Below are positions 1 through 8,859 of a stretch of DNA of 64,000 nucleotides, piece by piece. The stretch comes from Gemmatimonas sp. GTDB taxonomy: Bacteria > Gemmatimonadota > Gemmatimonadetes > Gemmatimonadales > Gemmatimonadaceae. A model generated the notes under the pieces. It did no database searches. It was not told where the DNA came from and saw only the letters and a list, made by a program, of their open reading frames with translations. The stretch is from positions 62,001 through 126,000 of the forward strand of contig JAAVWC010000008.1 in assembly GCA_023910675.1 (NCBI GenBank), in the 5' to 3' direction. How positions within the stretch are numbered: position 1 is the first letter of the stretch; each line of letters starts with the position of its first letter. Made by a program: the position numbers and the translations under genes.

Positions 1-69
1 CACCACGATCCCGATGATCATACCGATGCCGAAGGTTCCGGCCACAGCCATGAGCGTGGTGGCAAGCAT
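1..69 (-). CDS. Small membrane protein, 3' end beyond the window
   Basis: Only the first 23 codons are present. They begin at an ATG 11 bases downstream of the anti-sigma stop and encode an almost wholly hydrophobic segment rich in Ala, Gly, Ile and Val, which looks like a transmembrane helix. Position and strand suggest it is the third gene of the sigma/anti-sigma transcription unit. The family cannot be named from this fragment. Confidence 0.5.
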   Translation of the reverse strand, partial: MLATTLMAVAGTFGIGMIIGIVV

Positions 70-80
70 GGGTCAGTGCC

Positions 81-671
81 TCAGCGGGCGGATTGCGATG
101 ACGTGGCCAGCGCGCGGATACCCACCACGCCCATGCCGGCGACCGCGACGAACCCGCCAAGCGCCAGCGCCATGACTTCGGGGCTGCTGCCACGCAGCGC
201 CTCGAGGCCCGGCTGCCCAACCACCGTCGTGAGCAGGTCGCTGCCAGCGGCAACCACCTGCTCACGGAACGACTCGAGGCCGAGTTGCGCGAGCACGAAG
301 CCCATGTCTGCGCGGGCCACGGCCCACGTGGCACCGGCTGTCGCCAGGCCGGCGGTGACCGCCGCGCCGAGGCCGGCCGCCAGACGGGCCGAGCGGGTGG
401 CCGGCACGAACTGCTCAACTGCGCGGGTCGCCGCCACATGCCACGGCTCGAACACCTGCACCTGACTCATGACGCGATCGGCAAACGCCGGAGACGGCGC
501 AAAATCAGGGAGCGTGTCGAGCGCAAACATGAGCTCCCGGGCACTCTCCAGCTCCGCTTGGCACTCCATGCACGAACGGGCGTGTGCCCGCAACGGGGCC
601 ACGCCAAAGCCTTCTTCTCCGTCGAGAAGCAGCTCGATTTCGTCTGGTCTGAGGTGTCGATCGGTGCTCAT
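81..671 (-). CDS. Zinc-binding anti-sigma factor, membrane anchored
   Basis: This 196-residue protein has an N-terminal H-x3-C-x2-C motif (His30, Cys34, Cys37), typical of zinc-binding anti-sigma domains that hold ECF sigma factors inactive. Hydrophobic Ala/Gly-rich stretches near residues 95-120 and 165-190 could be membrane helices, placing the sigma-binding domain in the cytoplasm. It lies 127 bp downstream of an ECF sigma gene on the same strand, the usual order for such pairs. The signal sensed is not visible. The call rests on the motif, the hydrophobic segments and the neighbour. Confidence 0.8.
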   Translation of the reverse strand: MSTDRHLRPDEIELLLDGEEGFGVAPLRAHARSCMECQAELESARELMFALDTLPDFAPSPAFADRVMSQVQVFEPWHVAATRAVEQFVPATRSARLAAGLGAAVTAGLATAGATWAVARADMGFVLAQLGLESFREQVVAAGSDLLTTVVGQPGLEALRGSSPEVMALALGGFVAVAGMGVVGIRALATSSQSAR

Positions 672-798
672 AATGGTGCCTCCATGAGGGGACTACGCGG
701 AGGAGTATGACTGGGTTTCAGGGAAGTTGCAGCGAATACGCGGGTGTGTCCGCTGAAGTTCTGTTCATGCAGACGAGTGGGGCCGGGAGCGTAACGAT

Positions 799-1401
799 TC
801 ATTCCCGAATCGGCTCCAGCGCCTTGCGCAGCTCGTGCCGCGCCCGGTGGATATACGTCTTGACTGTCCCCAGCGGCAGGTCCAGTGTGGCGGCGATTTC
901 CTCGTACGAGCGCCCTTCCACGTGACGAAGCATGATGCACGCCCGATACTCCGGCCGCAGCGCCGCGATGGCCCGCTCGATGGCCGACCCGAGCTCCTTG
1001 GCCTCGAGCTCGTCGAGCGCGCTCTCCTGCCCGTCGCCAAGTTCCAGTGTGGACGCCTCCACCTCCGCCGCCGTCGTGGCGTTCGGGCTGCCGTCCATGC
1101 TGATCGTGTCGATCCGTCGGCGGCGCAAATGGTCGATCGCGACGTTGTTGGCGATCTTGAACAGCCAGCTCGAAAACTTGAACTCGGGGCTGTACTTGTC
1201 GATGTGATTCAGGACCTTGATGAACGCATCCTGCGCCAGATCTTCGGCCGTTTCGCGGTCGCGCACCATGCGGAAGACGAGCGAAAACACCGGCCGCTCG
1301 TAGCGGCGCACGAGTTCGCGAAACGCGAGCTCGCGCCCCTGCTGGGCGAGGCGGACGACATCGGCATCAGGGAGGGTTCCCAGCTCGTCTTGAATAGGCA
1401 T
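799..1401 (-). CDS. ECF RNA polymerase sigma factor (RpoE-like)
   Basis: A 200-residue sigma-70 family protein of group 4. Region 2 is recognisable near residues 25-95 (AEDLAQDAF and the FKIANNVAIDHLRRRR segment that contacts the -10 element). Region 4 lies near residues 140-195 (helix-turn-helix ending GTVKTYIHRARHELR, for -35 recognition). An acidic linker of about 35 residues separates them. It is divergent from the quinone operon, with 141 bp between starts, and upstream of an anti-sigma gene that probably controls it. Autoregulation is common for such pairs but no promoter consensus was confirmed here. Confidence 0.92.
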   Translation of the reverse strand: MPIQDELGTLPDADVVRLAQQGRELAFRELVRRYERPVFSLVFRMVRDRETAEDLAQDAFIKVLNHIDKYSPEFKFSSWLFKIANNVAIDHLRRRRIDTISMDGSPNATTAAEVEASTLELGDGQESALDELEAKELGSAIERAIAALRPEYRACIMLRHVEGRSYEEIAATLDLPLGTVKTYIHRARHELRKALEPIRE

Positions 1402-1542
1402 GCGCAGCGGGCAAAGCTAGTCCAGCGGCCGCGGGGGGACCAGCCATGCGGCCATGATTCCGGACTGGCCTATGTGTGGCCCCTCTGTGAAAAGCCTCGA
1501 AACGCCGCTTGCTCGGCTCGCCCCGTCCCTTGATGTTTCGGG
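1402..1542. promoter_or_regulatory. Divergent promoter region, sigma factor / quinone operon
   Basis: These 141 bases separate the divergent start codons of the ECF sigma gene (minus) and the methyltransferase gene (plus), so both promoters probably lie here. I could not assign convincing -35/-10 boxes by eye. Confidence 0.35.
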
Positions 1543-2319
1543 ATGCCAAGTACGATGGACGCCCCTCGCAATACGCCCGGTTCGCCGGCCGACGACCTGC
1601 ATGTCGCCGCGAACGCTGCCCAAGGGGAAGGGAAGCGCGAATACGTACAGCAGATGTTCTCCGACATCGCACCGCGCTACGATCTGCTCAACCACGTCCT
1701 CTCGCTGAACATCGACAAACGGTGGCGTCAGCGGGCGTTGCGACTGCTCGGGTGGACCAACCGTCCTGCCGGCACCTATCTCGACCTCTGCGCCGGCACG
1801 CTCGACGTGGGCGCAATGCTGGTCAAGCAGGCGGGTTTCACGGGGTTCGTCGCGGGTGCCGATTTCGCCGTGCCCATGCTGCAATACGGCAAGGGCAAAG
1901 CCTCGCGTGACGTCCTGGCGCCCGTCGGCGCCGACGCACTGCAACTCCCCTTTGGCAACGCCTGTCTGGATGGCGCGATTGTCGCCTTCGGCATTCGCAA
2001 CGTGGCCGATCTCGATGCCGGACTGCGCGAAGTGCGTCGTGTGCTCAAGCCCGGTGCGCGCTTTGTCATTCTCGAATTCTCCACGCCGCGTTTTGCACTC
2101 GTGCGCGCGGCGTATCTCGCCTATTTCCATCACGTGCTGCCGTTCGTCGGTCGCCTCGTGAGCGGACACAAGTCGGCATACACGTACCTGCCACTTTCCG
2201 TGGCCCAGTTCCCCACCGAAGAAGCGCTGGCCGAGCGCATGCGCCGCGCCGGCTTCTCCACCGTCGTGTGGGAACGTCTCACGCTCGGCATCGCCGCCAT
2301 CCATACGGGCACTGTCTGA
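1543..2319 (+). CDS. ubiE: Demethylmenaquinone methyltransferase (UbiE/MenG)
   Basis: A 258-residue SAM-dependent C-methyltransferase that performs the last step of menaquinone synthesis. The N-terminal block YVQQMFSDIAPRYDLLNHVL is typical of UbiE. The SAM-binding motif near LDLCAGTLDVG differs slightly from the more usual LDVATGTGD. The block AFGIRNVADLDAGLREVRRVLKPG is the family signature. A second ATG four codons downstream is an alternative start. It opens an operon containing UbiD-, UbiA- and UbiX-type genes, which fits menaquinone rather than ubiquinone chemistry in this kind of organism. Confidence 0.92.
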   Translation: MPSTMDAPRNTPGSPADDLHVAANAAQGEGKREYVQQMFSDIAPRYDLLNHVLSLNIDKRWRQRALRLLGWTNRPAGTYLDLCAGTLDVGAMLVKQAGFTGFVAGADFAVPMLQYGKGKASRDVLAPVGADALQLPFGNACLDGAIVAFGIRNVADLDAGLREVRRVLKPGARFVILEFSTPRFALVRAAYLAYFHHVLPFVGRLVSGHKSAYTYLPLSVAQFPTEEALAERMRRAGFSTVVWERLTLGIAAIHTGTV

Positions 2320-2338
2320 CCGGCGCCCTCGACAACGC

Positions 2339-3829
2339 ATGACACTCGATACCCTCTCCCAATTCATCGACGCAATCGACCGCATCGGCGAGCTGCACCG
2401 CATCACCCAGCCGGTGAAGGTGCATCTCGAACTCACCGAGATCGCCGACCGGGTCTCCAAGATGCCGGGCGGCGGCAAGGCGCTGCTCTTCGAAAAGCCT
2501 GTGCTGCGCGACGGGACCATTTCGCAGTATCCGGTGGCGATCAACCTCTTCGGCTCCATGAAGCGCATGTCGCTGGCGCTCGGGGTGGAGCGCCTCGACG
2601 AGATCGGCGCGCGCATCACGCAGCTCATGGATCTCAAGGTGCCCGACGGATTTTTGGGCAAGTTGTCGCTGCTGCCGCGACTGTTGGAGATCTCCAAGTT
2701 CCCGCCGCGCACCTCCCGCGTGCATCCGAGCTGCCAGGAGGTGGTGTGGCAGGGTGACGAGATCGACCTCGACCGCATCCCCGTGCTGCACTGCTGGCCC
2801 GAGGACGGCGGCCCGTACATCACCATGACCGCCGTCATTTCCAAGGACCCGGTACGCGGCATCCGCAATGTGGGCATGTACCGCGTGCAGCAGCTGGGCA
2901 AGAAGCACGTGGGCATGCACTGGCAGCGCCACAAGACGGGCGCGGAGCACATGCGCCAGATGGCGGAGCGTGGCGAGAAGATGCCGGTGTGCATCGTGGT
3001 GGGGAGCGATCCCGCCAGCATGTTCAGCGCCAGCGCGCCGCTCCCGCCCAACATCGACGAGTTCCTCTTCGCCGGCTTCCTGCGGCGAAAGCCGGTTGCG
3101 CTCACCAAGGCAGTGACCAACGATCTCGAAGTGCCGGCCGATGCGGAGTTCGTGATCGAGGGGTACATCGACCCGGCCGAAGAGCTGATCGTGGAAGGGC
3201 CGTTCGGCGACCACACGGGCTTCTACAGCGAGGCCGACCTGTATCCGCGCGTGCACGTGACGGCGGTGACGATGCGGCGCAACGCGGTGTACTCCACGAC
3301 CATCGTGGGGCGCCCGCCCATGGAAGACTTCTATCTCGGACACGCCACCGAGCGCATCTTCCTGCCGCTGCTCAAGCTCACGACACCGGAGATCGTGGAT
3401 TACCACATGCCGGCCGAGGGCGGGTTCCACAACCTCGTGTTCGTGAGCATCGACAAGAAGTATCCCGGCCACGCCGACAAGGTGATGCACGCCTTGTGGG
3501 GGCAGGGGCTCATGTCGCTCGCCAAGGTGCTCGTGGTGGTCGACAAGGAGATCAACGTGCGCAACCCGGTAGAGGCGTGGTGGGTGGCGCTCAACAACAT
3601 GGACCCGCAGCGCGACGTGCGCTTCACCATGGGGCCGGTGGACGTGCTCGACCACGCGAGTCGTGCGTTCACCTACGGCAGCAAGATGGGCATTGATGCA
3701 ACGCGCAAATGGCCGGAGGAAGGCTTCACGCGTGCGTGGCCCAAGGTGATCGATATGGACGAAGCCACGAAAAAGGCGGTCGACGCCAAGTGGGCCAGTC
3801 TGGGACTGCCCTCCTTCGGACAGCCGTGA
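2339..3829 (+). CDS. ubiD: UbiD family decarboxylase (menaquinone pathway, MqnL-like)
   Basis: A 496-residue UbiD-family decarboxylase. These enzymes use a prenylated FMN cofactor made by UbiX to remove an aromatic carboxylate. Family blocks include INLFGSMKRMSLALG near residue 70, the central GGPYIT and GMYRVQ segments, the EAELIVEGPFGDHTGFY-like acidic block near residues 280-298, and a C-terminal DATRKWPEEG. With a UbiA-like prenyltransferase and UbiX beside it, it probably decarboxylates prenylated dihydroxynaphthoate in the futalosine pathway. Its stop overlaps the GTG start of the next gene. Confidence 0.9.
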   Translation: MTLDTLSQFIDAIDRIGELHRITQPVKVHLELTEIADRVSKMPGGGKALLFEKPVLRDGTISQYPVAINLFGSMKRMSLALGVERLDEIGARITQLMDLKVPDGFLGKLSLLPRLLEISKFPPRTSRVHPSCQEVVWQGDEIDLDRIPVLHCWPEDGGPYITMTAVISKDPVRGIRNVGMYRVQQLGKKHVGMHWQRHKTGAEHMRQMAERGEKMPVCIVVGSDPASMFSASAPLPPNIDEFLFAGFLRRKPVALTKAVTNDLEVPADAEFVIEGYIDPAEELIVEGPFGDHTGFYSEADLYPRVHVTAVTMRRNAVYSTTIVGRPPMEDFYLGHATERIFLPLLKLTTPEIVDYHMPAEGGFHNLVFVSIDKKYPGHADKVMHALWGQGLMSLAKVLVVVDKEINVRNPVEAWWVALNNMDPQRDVRFTMGPVDVLDHASRAFTYGSKMGIDATRKWPEEGFTRAWPKVIDMDEATKKAVDAKWASLGLPSFGQP

Positions 3830-4785
3830 CCAACGCCAGCGGTATCGTGCCGCCCAAGGGGGCTCGCGACGGGCAGTTGCTGCGCGGGCAATCCTTGCCC
3901 GTGCGCCTCGCCAACTTCGTGAAGTTGCCGCACACCGTGTTCGCGATGCCCTTCTCGTTGGTGGGCGTGATCTTCGCGAGTACGATCGCGCCGGTCACGC
4001 CAGCCATGGTGGGGTGGGTGCTGCTCGCGTTCACGAGTGCGCGTTTTGCGGCAATGGCGTTCAATCGCCTCGTCGACCGTGATGTCGATGCGATCAACCC
4101 CCGGACGGCCATGCGCGAACTGCCGGCGGGCACACTAACAGTGGGTCAGGCGAAGCTCAGCATTGCGGTGACCAGCGTGCTCTTCGTGTTTGCCAGCGGC
4201 ATGCTCAACTCGCTCTGTCTGGCGCTCTCCCCCATCGCGCTCCTTTGGGTGCTAGGATACAGCTACACCAAGCGCTTCACCCGCTGGTCGCATTTGTGGC
4301 TTGGGCTCGGTCTCGCCATTGCCCCGGTTGGTGGCTATCTCGCCATTACCGGCGCGTGGAGCACCCCGTGGTGGCTGCTTATCGTCTTCGCGCTGGCGGT
4401 GGTGTGCTGGAGCGGGGGCTTCGACATGATCTACGCGCTGCAGGATGCGGAGTTCGACGCACGTCATGGGTTGCACAGCGTGCCCAGCAAGTTCGGGGTG
4501 CGCAAGGCGATCGGCATTGCGCGCACGCTGCACGTTCTCGCCGTGGTCTGTTTCTCGGTGGTGGTGGCTGCCCAGCCGCTCGGTGATGTGTCGGCGCTGG
4601 TGAACGGGATTCTGTGGGCCGCTGTCGCCGGTATTGCCGGCATGTTGCTCTGGGAGCATCGATTGGTGCGCGCCGACGACCTTTCACGCATCGACGCGGC
4701 CTTCTTCACCATGAACGGACTGATCTCCTTGGGCTTCTTTGCGTCGGTGCTGACGGCCCGCGTCCTTATGCTGCGGGGCGCCTGA
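3826..4785 (+). CDS. ubiA: UbiA family prenyltransferase (MqnP-like)
   Basis: A 319-residue integral membrane prenyltransferase that attaches a polyprenyl chain to an aromatic acid. The first Asp-rich motif is NRLVDRDVDAINPRT and the second is in the ALQDAEFDARHGLHSVP segment. About eight hydrophobic helices are visible. I chose the GTG at 3826 because it overlaps the ubiD stop in a GTGA arrangement and the protein is natural-looking from there; upstream in the same frame the translation is Arg/Gly-rich and antisense-like. Its stop overlaps the ubiX ATG by one base, so the block is probably translationally coupled. Confidence 0.9.
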   Translation: MTNASGIVPPKGARDGQLLRGQSLPVRLANFVKLPHTVFAMPFSLVGVIFASTIAPVTPAMVGWVLLAFTSARFAAMAFNRLVDRDVDAINPRTAMRELPAGTLTVGQAKLSIAVTSVLFVFASGMLNSLCLALSPIALLWVLGYSYTKRFTRWSHLWLGLGLAIAPVGGYLAITGAWSTPWWLLIVFALAVVCWSGGFDMIYALQDAEFDARHGLHSVPSKFGVRKAIGIARTLHVLAVVCFSVVVAAQPLGDVSALVNGILWAAVAGIAGMLLWEHRLVRADDLSRIDAAFFTMNGLISLGFFASVLTARVLMLRGA

Positions 4786-5402
4786 TGACCATCGTCCAGT
4801 CTCACGTCACGCGCCACCCCGTGGTGCTCGCCATTACCGGCGCATCGGGCGCGCCGTATGCGGTGCGTCTGCTGCAACTGCTGGTGGAATTGCAGGTGCC
4901 GACGTGGCTCATCGTGTCGGGACATGGGTGGCGTCTGCTGAGCACCGAGAGTGATATCGTCGACTTGGCGGCGTTGCGCGCGCATGTCGGGGCGTCCGCA
5001 TTCGACGCGTGCGTCAAAGTCTTCGACGACAACGACCGCGGCGCGGCTCCCGCCAGTGGCTCGGCGCGCACGAGCGGCATGGTCGTGTGCCCGTGCAGCA
5101 TGGGAACGGTAAGCGCCATTGCGCACGGCACCTCGCGCTCGCTGGTGGAGCGTGCCGCCGACGTGGCGCTCAAGGAACGGCGCAAGCTCATTCTCGTGCC
5201 ACGTGAAACGCCGTTCTCGCTCGTGCATCTCGAGAACCTCACTGCCGTGACGCGGGCGGGCGCTACGGTCATTCCGGCGGCGCCGGGCTTTTATCACCAG
5301 CCACAGAGCATTGCCGACCTGGTAGACTTCATGGTGGCGCGTGTGCTCGACCATCTCGACATCGAGCATCGCATCGGGAAGCGCTGGGGCGAGGCCGAAT
5401 AG
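4785..5402 (+). CDS. ubiX: UbiX flavin prenyltransferase
   Basis: A 205-residue flavoprotein that joins dimethylallyl phosphate to FMN, giving the prenyl-FMN used by UbiD. The N-terminal AITGASGAPYAVRLL motif, the MVVCPCSMGTVSAIAHG segment and the KLILVPRETPFSLVHLENL block are diagnostic. The ATG shares one base with the ubiA stop codon. Finding UbiX and UbiD in the same operon supports both assignments. Confidence 0.94.
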   Translation: MTIVQSHVTRHPVVLAITGASGAPYAVRLLQLLVELQVPTWLIVSGHGWRLLSTESDIVDLAALRAHVGASAFDACVKVFDDNDRGAAPASGSARTSGMVVCPCSMGTVSAIAHGTSRSLVERAADVALKERRKLILVPRETPFSLVHLENLTAVTRAGATVIPAAPGFYHQPQSIADLVDFMVARVLDHLDIEHRIGKRWGEAE

Positions 5403-5405
5403 GCG

Positions 5406-6083
5406 GTGACGCTCGATCCGGTCCTTCTCGCGCGGCAGGTCCAGCGCCAGCAGCGAAAAGAGCGCGTTCGCATCGGACTGCTGTTTGGGTATTACTGGGT
5501 CGCCTGCACGCTGGTCAGTTTTGTCTTCGCATCGCTGTACCGGCTGCCATTTCCCCAGCGCTTCTTCGTCGCCGGAAGCGGCGGACTCATCGGCAGCACC
5601 GTGATCATGGTCGCCGTGCGCGTGGTGCAGGGGATGATGGGACGCGGGGCGTTGGCAGTGCTCGAGCCCGGCGGCCGCGGTCGGGAGAAGGCGGTGTATT
5701 CGCACGCCGAAGCGCTCGCCGTAACCGGTAACCTCGAGGCTGCTGGCAAGGCGTTCGAGCAGGCGCGGGTCGAACACGGTGAGCGGGCATCGCTATTGCG
5801 GGCCGAGGCCGATGTGTATCTGCGCGCCGACGGCGACCCGGCACGGGCCCGTGAGTTGCTCATGCGCCTGCGACGATCGAGCGACGCGAGTCGCGCTGAC
5901 GAGCTCTATGCCACACATCGGCTCGTCGATCTGTATCTTGGTCCTTTGCGCGACGAAGCGCGGGCCATGGCGGAGTTACGGCGCCTGGCTGAGCGGTTTC
6001 CCGGCACGCCTGACGCGCGTGGCGCCCTCGAGGCGCTCGCGCGCCACCGCGCCTCCATGAAGGACGAATCCGAACCACGATGA
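5406..6083 (+). CDS. Membrane protein with TPR-like helical C-terminus
   Basis: A 225-residue protein beginning with GTG three bases after the ubiX stop. Residues about 20-45 and 55-75 are hydrophobic and probably form two membrane helices. Residues about 95-215 are Ala/Leu/Arg-rich paired helices resembling tetratricopeptide repeats (for example HAEALAVTGNLEAAGKAFEQA). The last codons overlap the start of the next gene by four bases, placing it in the same operon. I do not recognise a named family. A scaffold role at the membrane is possible but unproven. Confidence 0.75.
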   Translation: MTLDPVLLARQVQRQQRKERVRIGLLFGYYWVACTLVSFVFASLYRLPFPQRFFVAGSGGLIGSTVIMVAVRVVQGMMGRGALAVLEPGGRGREKAVYSHAEALAVTGNLEAAGKAFEQARVEHGERASLLRAEADVYLRADGDPARARELLMRLRRSSDASRADELYATHRLVDLYLGPLRDEARAMAELRRLAERFPGTPDARGALEALARHRASMKDESEPR

Positions 6084-6574
6084 AATCACAGGCGACAGTT
6101 ATCGGACTCATTTCCGATACGCACGGTCTCGTGCGCCCCGAAGTGTTCGAGGCGCTGCAGGGCGTGTCGCAGATTCTGCACGCCGGCGATGTCGGGCCGG
6201 CGGAGGTGCTGGCCGAGCTCAGCGCGATTGCTCCGGTTCGCGCGGTCTACGGCAACACCGACGCGCCCGGGCGCGCGGATCTTCTCGAGCGCATCGAAGA
6301 TGTGATCGATGGGGTTCGCATTGTGGTCACGCACGGCCACGACCTGGGGAGCCCGACGCCGCCGAAGCTTGTGGGCGCCTATCCCAAGGCTGATGTCATC
6401 GTGTATGGGCATACCCATCAGCAGCTCATTACGAAGGCGGCGCGTCGCATCGTGATCAACCCGGGTGCTGCCGGGCCGCGTCGGTTCAAATTGCAGCCCT
6501 GTGTGGCGCGCCTGTACATCTGGCAGGGGAAGGCCGATGTCGAACTCGTCCCGTTGGGGATCGAAGCGGAGTAG
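6080..6574 (+). CDS. YfcE/MJ0936-type metallophosphoesterase
   Basis: A 164-residue phosphodiesterase of the calcineurin-like superfamily. Metal-binding motifs are visible in order: ISDTHG (residues 11-16), HAGDVG (about 35-40), YGNTD (about 56-60), THGHD (about 83-87) and GHTHQ (about 110-114). The length is normal for the small YfcE subgroup. It overlaps the preceding gene by four bases and ends the plus-strand operon, facing the nuclease gene tail to tail. The natural substrate is not evident. Confidence 0.88.
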   Translation: MKSQATVIGLISDTHGLVRPEVFEALQGVSQILHAGDVGPAEVLAELSAIAPVRAVYGNTDAPGRADLLERIEDVIDGVRIVVTHGHDLGSPTPPKLVGAYPKADVIVYGHTHQQLITKAARRIVINPGAAGPRRFKLQPCVARLYIWQGKADVELVPLGIEAE

Positions 6575-6580
6575 CGCGCG

Positions 6581-7759
6581 CTACGGTTGCTGCAACGTGC
6601 GCACGTGGGCCGCGAGCTGCTCGAGCGCCCCCACTACGGTGTCGGCCACCAGCGCGCCTTCACCGTTGCGCCCGCGGAACCACGATTCCACGAGCAGCAA
6701 CTCGTCGAGCTGGTCGACCATCGCACCCGTCGGCGGTTGTACGGGACGCGCCTCGATGGCCTGCATGGCGTTCACCGCATCAGGGTCACTGCAGCGCGCT
6801 TCGGCCATGACACGCCCGTGACGCACGAAATAGAGCCGGTCGTCGGCATCGCGGCCGGGCACGGCATACACGAAGCTGGGGCGCGTGAGTGCCTGACGGA
6901 CACGCCCCAGTTGCCCTTCGAGCTCCTGCAACGCCGTCAGGCGGTCGCGCAGCCACCCGGCGCGTTCATACGAGAGGGCCGCGCTCGCCACCGCCATTTC
7001 GCGTACCAGCTGCTGCTGTGGTGTATCGTCGCGCCCTTCGAGTACCGCTTTGGCGCGCACTAGTTGCGCGCGGTACTCGTATTCGCTGGGCGCACCCACG
7101 CAGGGGCCGAGGCAACGGCGCGTTTCGAAGCGATGACAACCGGGGGTGCGTTGCATGGCCGGGTGCATGTCATCGAAAAGCCCGGCCACGTCGCGCATGT
7201 GCATTGGCACGCGGTCGGTGCAGTCGCGGAGGCCGAGGGCGTCGTTGAGCACGCGCAGCGCGTCCTGCAACGGCCGGCGCGATGCGAACGGCCCCACCAT
7301 TTGCGCGATGTCGCGCGAGCGCGCGGCGGCGCTGGCGCGCTGAATGCGCAATCGCGGCGCGGGTCCTTTGGCGATGGTGATGACCCACCATTTGTCGAGC
7401 GGGCGCGCCGATCGCACGTTGTAGCGAGGCAGATGCGCGCGAATGAGGCGGACTTCGCGTAGCAGCGCGGCAAACTCGCTGGGATGTGCTTCCCACTCGA
7501 TGCGCGTGGTTTCGCGCAGCAGGCGCGCGTGACGGTGCTCGGGCCACGGCAACCGGAAGTAGGAGAGCAGCCGTGTTCGCACCTGCGTGCTTTTGCCCAC
7601 GTACAGCACTTCACCGTGCGCGCCGCGCATGAGGTACACGCCCGGTTCGTTGCGGGCGCTCTCGCGCACCTGCGCCTTGAGCCGCGCCACGTCGGCGTCG
7701 GGTGAGGTAACCGCGAGATCGAGCTGGGTGGCCAACGCCGGCTTTCGCTTGCCGCGCAC
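6581..7759 (-). CDS. GIY-YIG nuclease, UvrC/Cho-like
   Basis: A 392-residue protein with a GIY-YIG nuclease domain near residues 30-110 (PGVYLMRG, then VLYVGKSTQVRTRLLSYF) and the UvrC-type Cys segment FETRRCLGPC near residue 205, followed by a helical UVR-like region. It lacks the RNase H-like and helix-hairpin-helix domains of full UvrC, so it resembles Cho, which makes the 3' incision in nucleotide excision repair. I chose the GTG at 7759; translation further upstream runs antisense-like through mutM sequence. The start lies two bases from the left edge of the 461-bp repeat, so the island boundary lies directly against it. Confidence 0.8.
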   Translation of the reverse strand: MRGKRKPALATQLDLAVTSPDADVARLKAQVRESARNEPGVYLMRGAHGEVLYVGKSTQVRTRLLSYFRLPWPEHRHARLLRETTRIEWEAHPSEFAALLREVRLIRAHLPRYNVRSARPLDKWWVITIAKGPAPRLRIQRASAAARSRDIAQMVGPFASRRPLQDALRVLNDALGLRDCTDRVPMHMRDVAGLFDDMHPAMQRTPGCHRFETRRCLGPCVGAPSEYEYRAQLVRAKAVLEGRDDTPQQQLVREMAVASAALSYERAGWLRDRLTALQELEGQLGRVRQALTRPSFVYAVPGRDADDRLYFVRHGRVMAEARCSDPDAVNAMQAIEARPVQPPTGAMVDQLDELLLVESWFRGRNGEGALVADTVVGALEQLAAHVRTLQQP

Positions 7760-7761
7760 TT

Positions 7762-8222
7762 TCGGGAGTGCCGATTTGAGCCCCCCGTAGAGCTCAGTAC
7801 TGACACCCCGCGCAGAAGACCGTGCTGCGTCCGTCCACGGCATGGGTGCCGACCAGGCGCCGGCCGCATCGGAGGCAGGGCTCACCGGCGCGGCCGTAGG
7901 CGGCCAGCTGCTCGACGAAGGAGCCGCGCTCACCGCGCGCATCCCGATAATCGCGGAAGCTGGTACCGCGCGCCGCGATGCTGGCCGTGAGTACCGTCTG
8001 CAGCTCCCGCCGAAGCACCGCCAGTTCCTCGGCCGAGAGCGAGCGGGCCTCCCGGGATGGATCGATTCCAGCGCGCCACAGGGCCTCGTTCGCGTAAATG
8101 TTGCCAACGCCAGCGAGTCGCTTCTGGTCCATCAGGGCAATCTTGATGGCCTGTCGTGACTCCCGAACACAACCCGAAAATGCAGCATCGTCGAGGGTTG
8201 GGTCAAGGGGTTCGGCACCAAG
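7762..8222. repeat. 461-bp direct repeat, left copy (island boundary)
   Basis: Identical, read by eye base for base, to 48490-48950 (offset 40,728). It carries the mutM 3' end (codons 143 to stop) and the mutM/nuclease intergenic bases. Sequence on each side of the two copies differs, so it marks the ends of the inserted segment. Confidence 0.95.
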
Positions 8223-8382
8223 AGCGCCGGATATGGTGCGCGCCGACGAAGTAGTGAACCCGCCGCGTCGGCGCCCCGACAGACAGCCATACGCGGTACT
8301 TCTGCCCCTTTATCACGGCGCGCACCACCGTTTCGTACAGGTCGCGGGCGATATACTCGGTTTCAGCAAGTTCGTGCATGAA
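7794..8382 (-). pseudogene. mutM: Chimeric broken mutM: host 3' part joined to a foreign 5' remnant
   Basis: Bases 7794-8222 encode mutM residues 143-284, including the C-terminal zinc finger, identical to the intact gene at 48522-49376. Upstream, 8223-8382 encodes about 53 residues starting MHELAETEYIARDL, clearly related to but diverged from the MutM N-terminus (MPELPETETIARDL in the intact gene). The catalytic Pro2 is His here. The two parts are joined out of frame: the foreign 5' frame stops at 8203. Residues from about 54 to 142 are missing. The locus cannot make a working glycosylase. Confidence 0.88.
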
Positions 8383-8608
8383 TACAGACCGTTCTCGTGC
8401 AGATGAAGAAATGTCGTGACGGTGAATGTTTTGGGCGGTGATTGAGGAATAGTTCTGGCGGACTCGGCCGCAGATACTGTTCACTGTCGCGATGGTGTGC
8501 GATCTACTCGTGCAAACGGTTGTGTTCGTGTCGTTGCCATTGAGTTCGCCCCTCCCGTCGGGCTGCGCAGGGCCACCACTGTGTGGGAACGACTTACCTC
8601 GGTCCCCC

Positions 8609-8833
8609 ATGCCTCGCTCACGCCCTTCCAGTTCGCCTTCGTCTGCAGCTGTTCTCTTCCAGGAGTCCGATACCCCGGTGGGGCGCCTCCGGTGTTCCCA
8701 ACGTCAGACGTACTGGGAACTGCATGCCCGCCTCCTTCTTGGCGAGGAGCTCTCGGGGGCGGAGCGTCTCCAGTTCGTGATGCTGGCGCCTATCGTGCGC
8801 GGCAGGTGTTCTCTGTGTGACGCCCGCGATTAA
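8609..8833 (+). CDS. Hypothetical small protein
   Basis: A 74-residue ORF from an ATG at 8609. Its second half reads like a natural protein (LHARLLLGEELSGAERLQF) and ends with two Cys in CSLCDARD. No family is recognised. It is the first plausible gene inside the left island boundary. The overlapping minus-strand frame is Arg-rich and less likely. Moderate doubt remains because the ORF is short. Confidence 0.4.
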   Translation: MPRSRPSSSPSSAAVLFQESDTPVGRLRCSQRQTYWELHARLLLGEELSGAERLQFVMLAPIVRGRCSLCDARD

Positions 8834-8859
8834 AACGCAGGCTCGGCGCCAGAGCCCCC

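Noticed and set aside
7762..8222. 461-bp repeat as a plain assembly overlap artefact
   Set aside because: It cannot be excluded without reads. However, the flanks carry different diverged remnants of mutM and purD in the correct gene order, which is better explained by a biological insertion.
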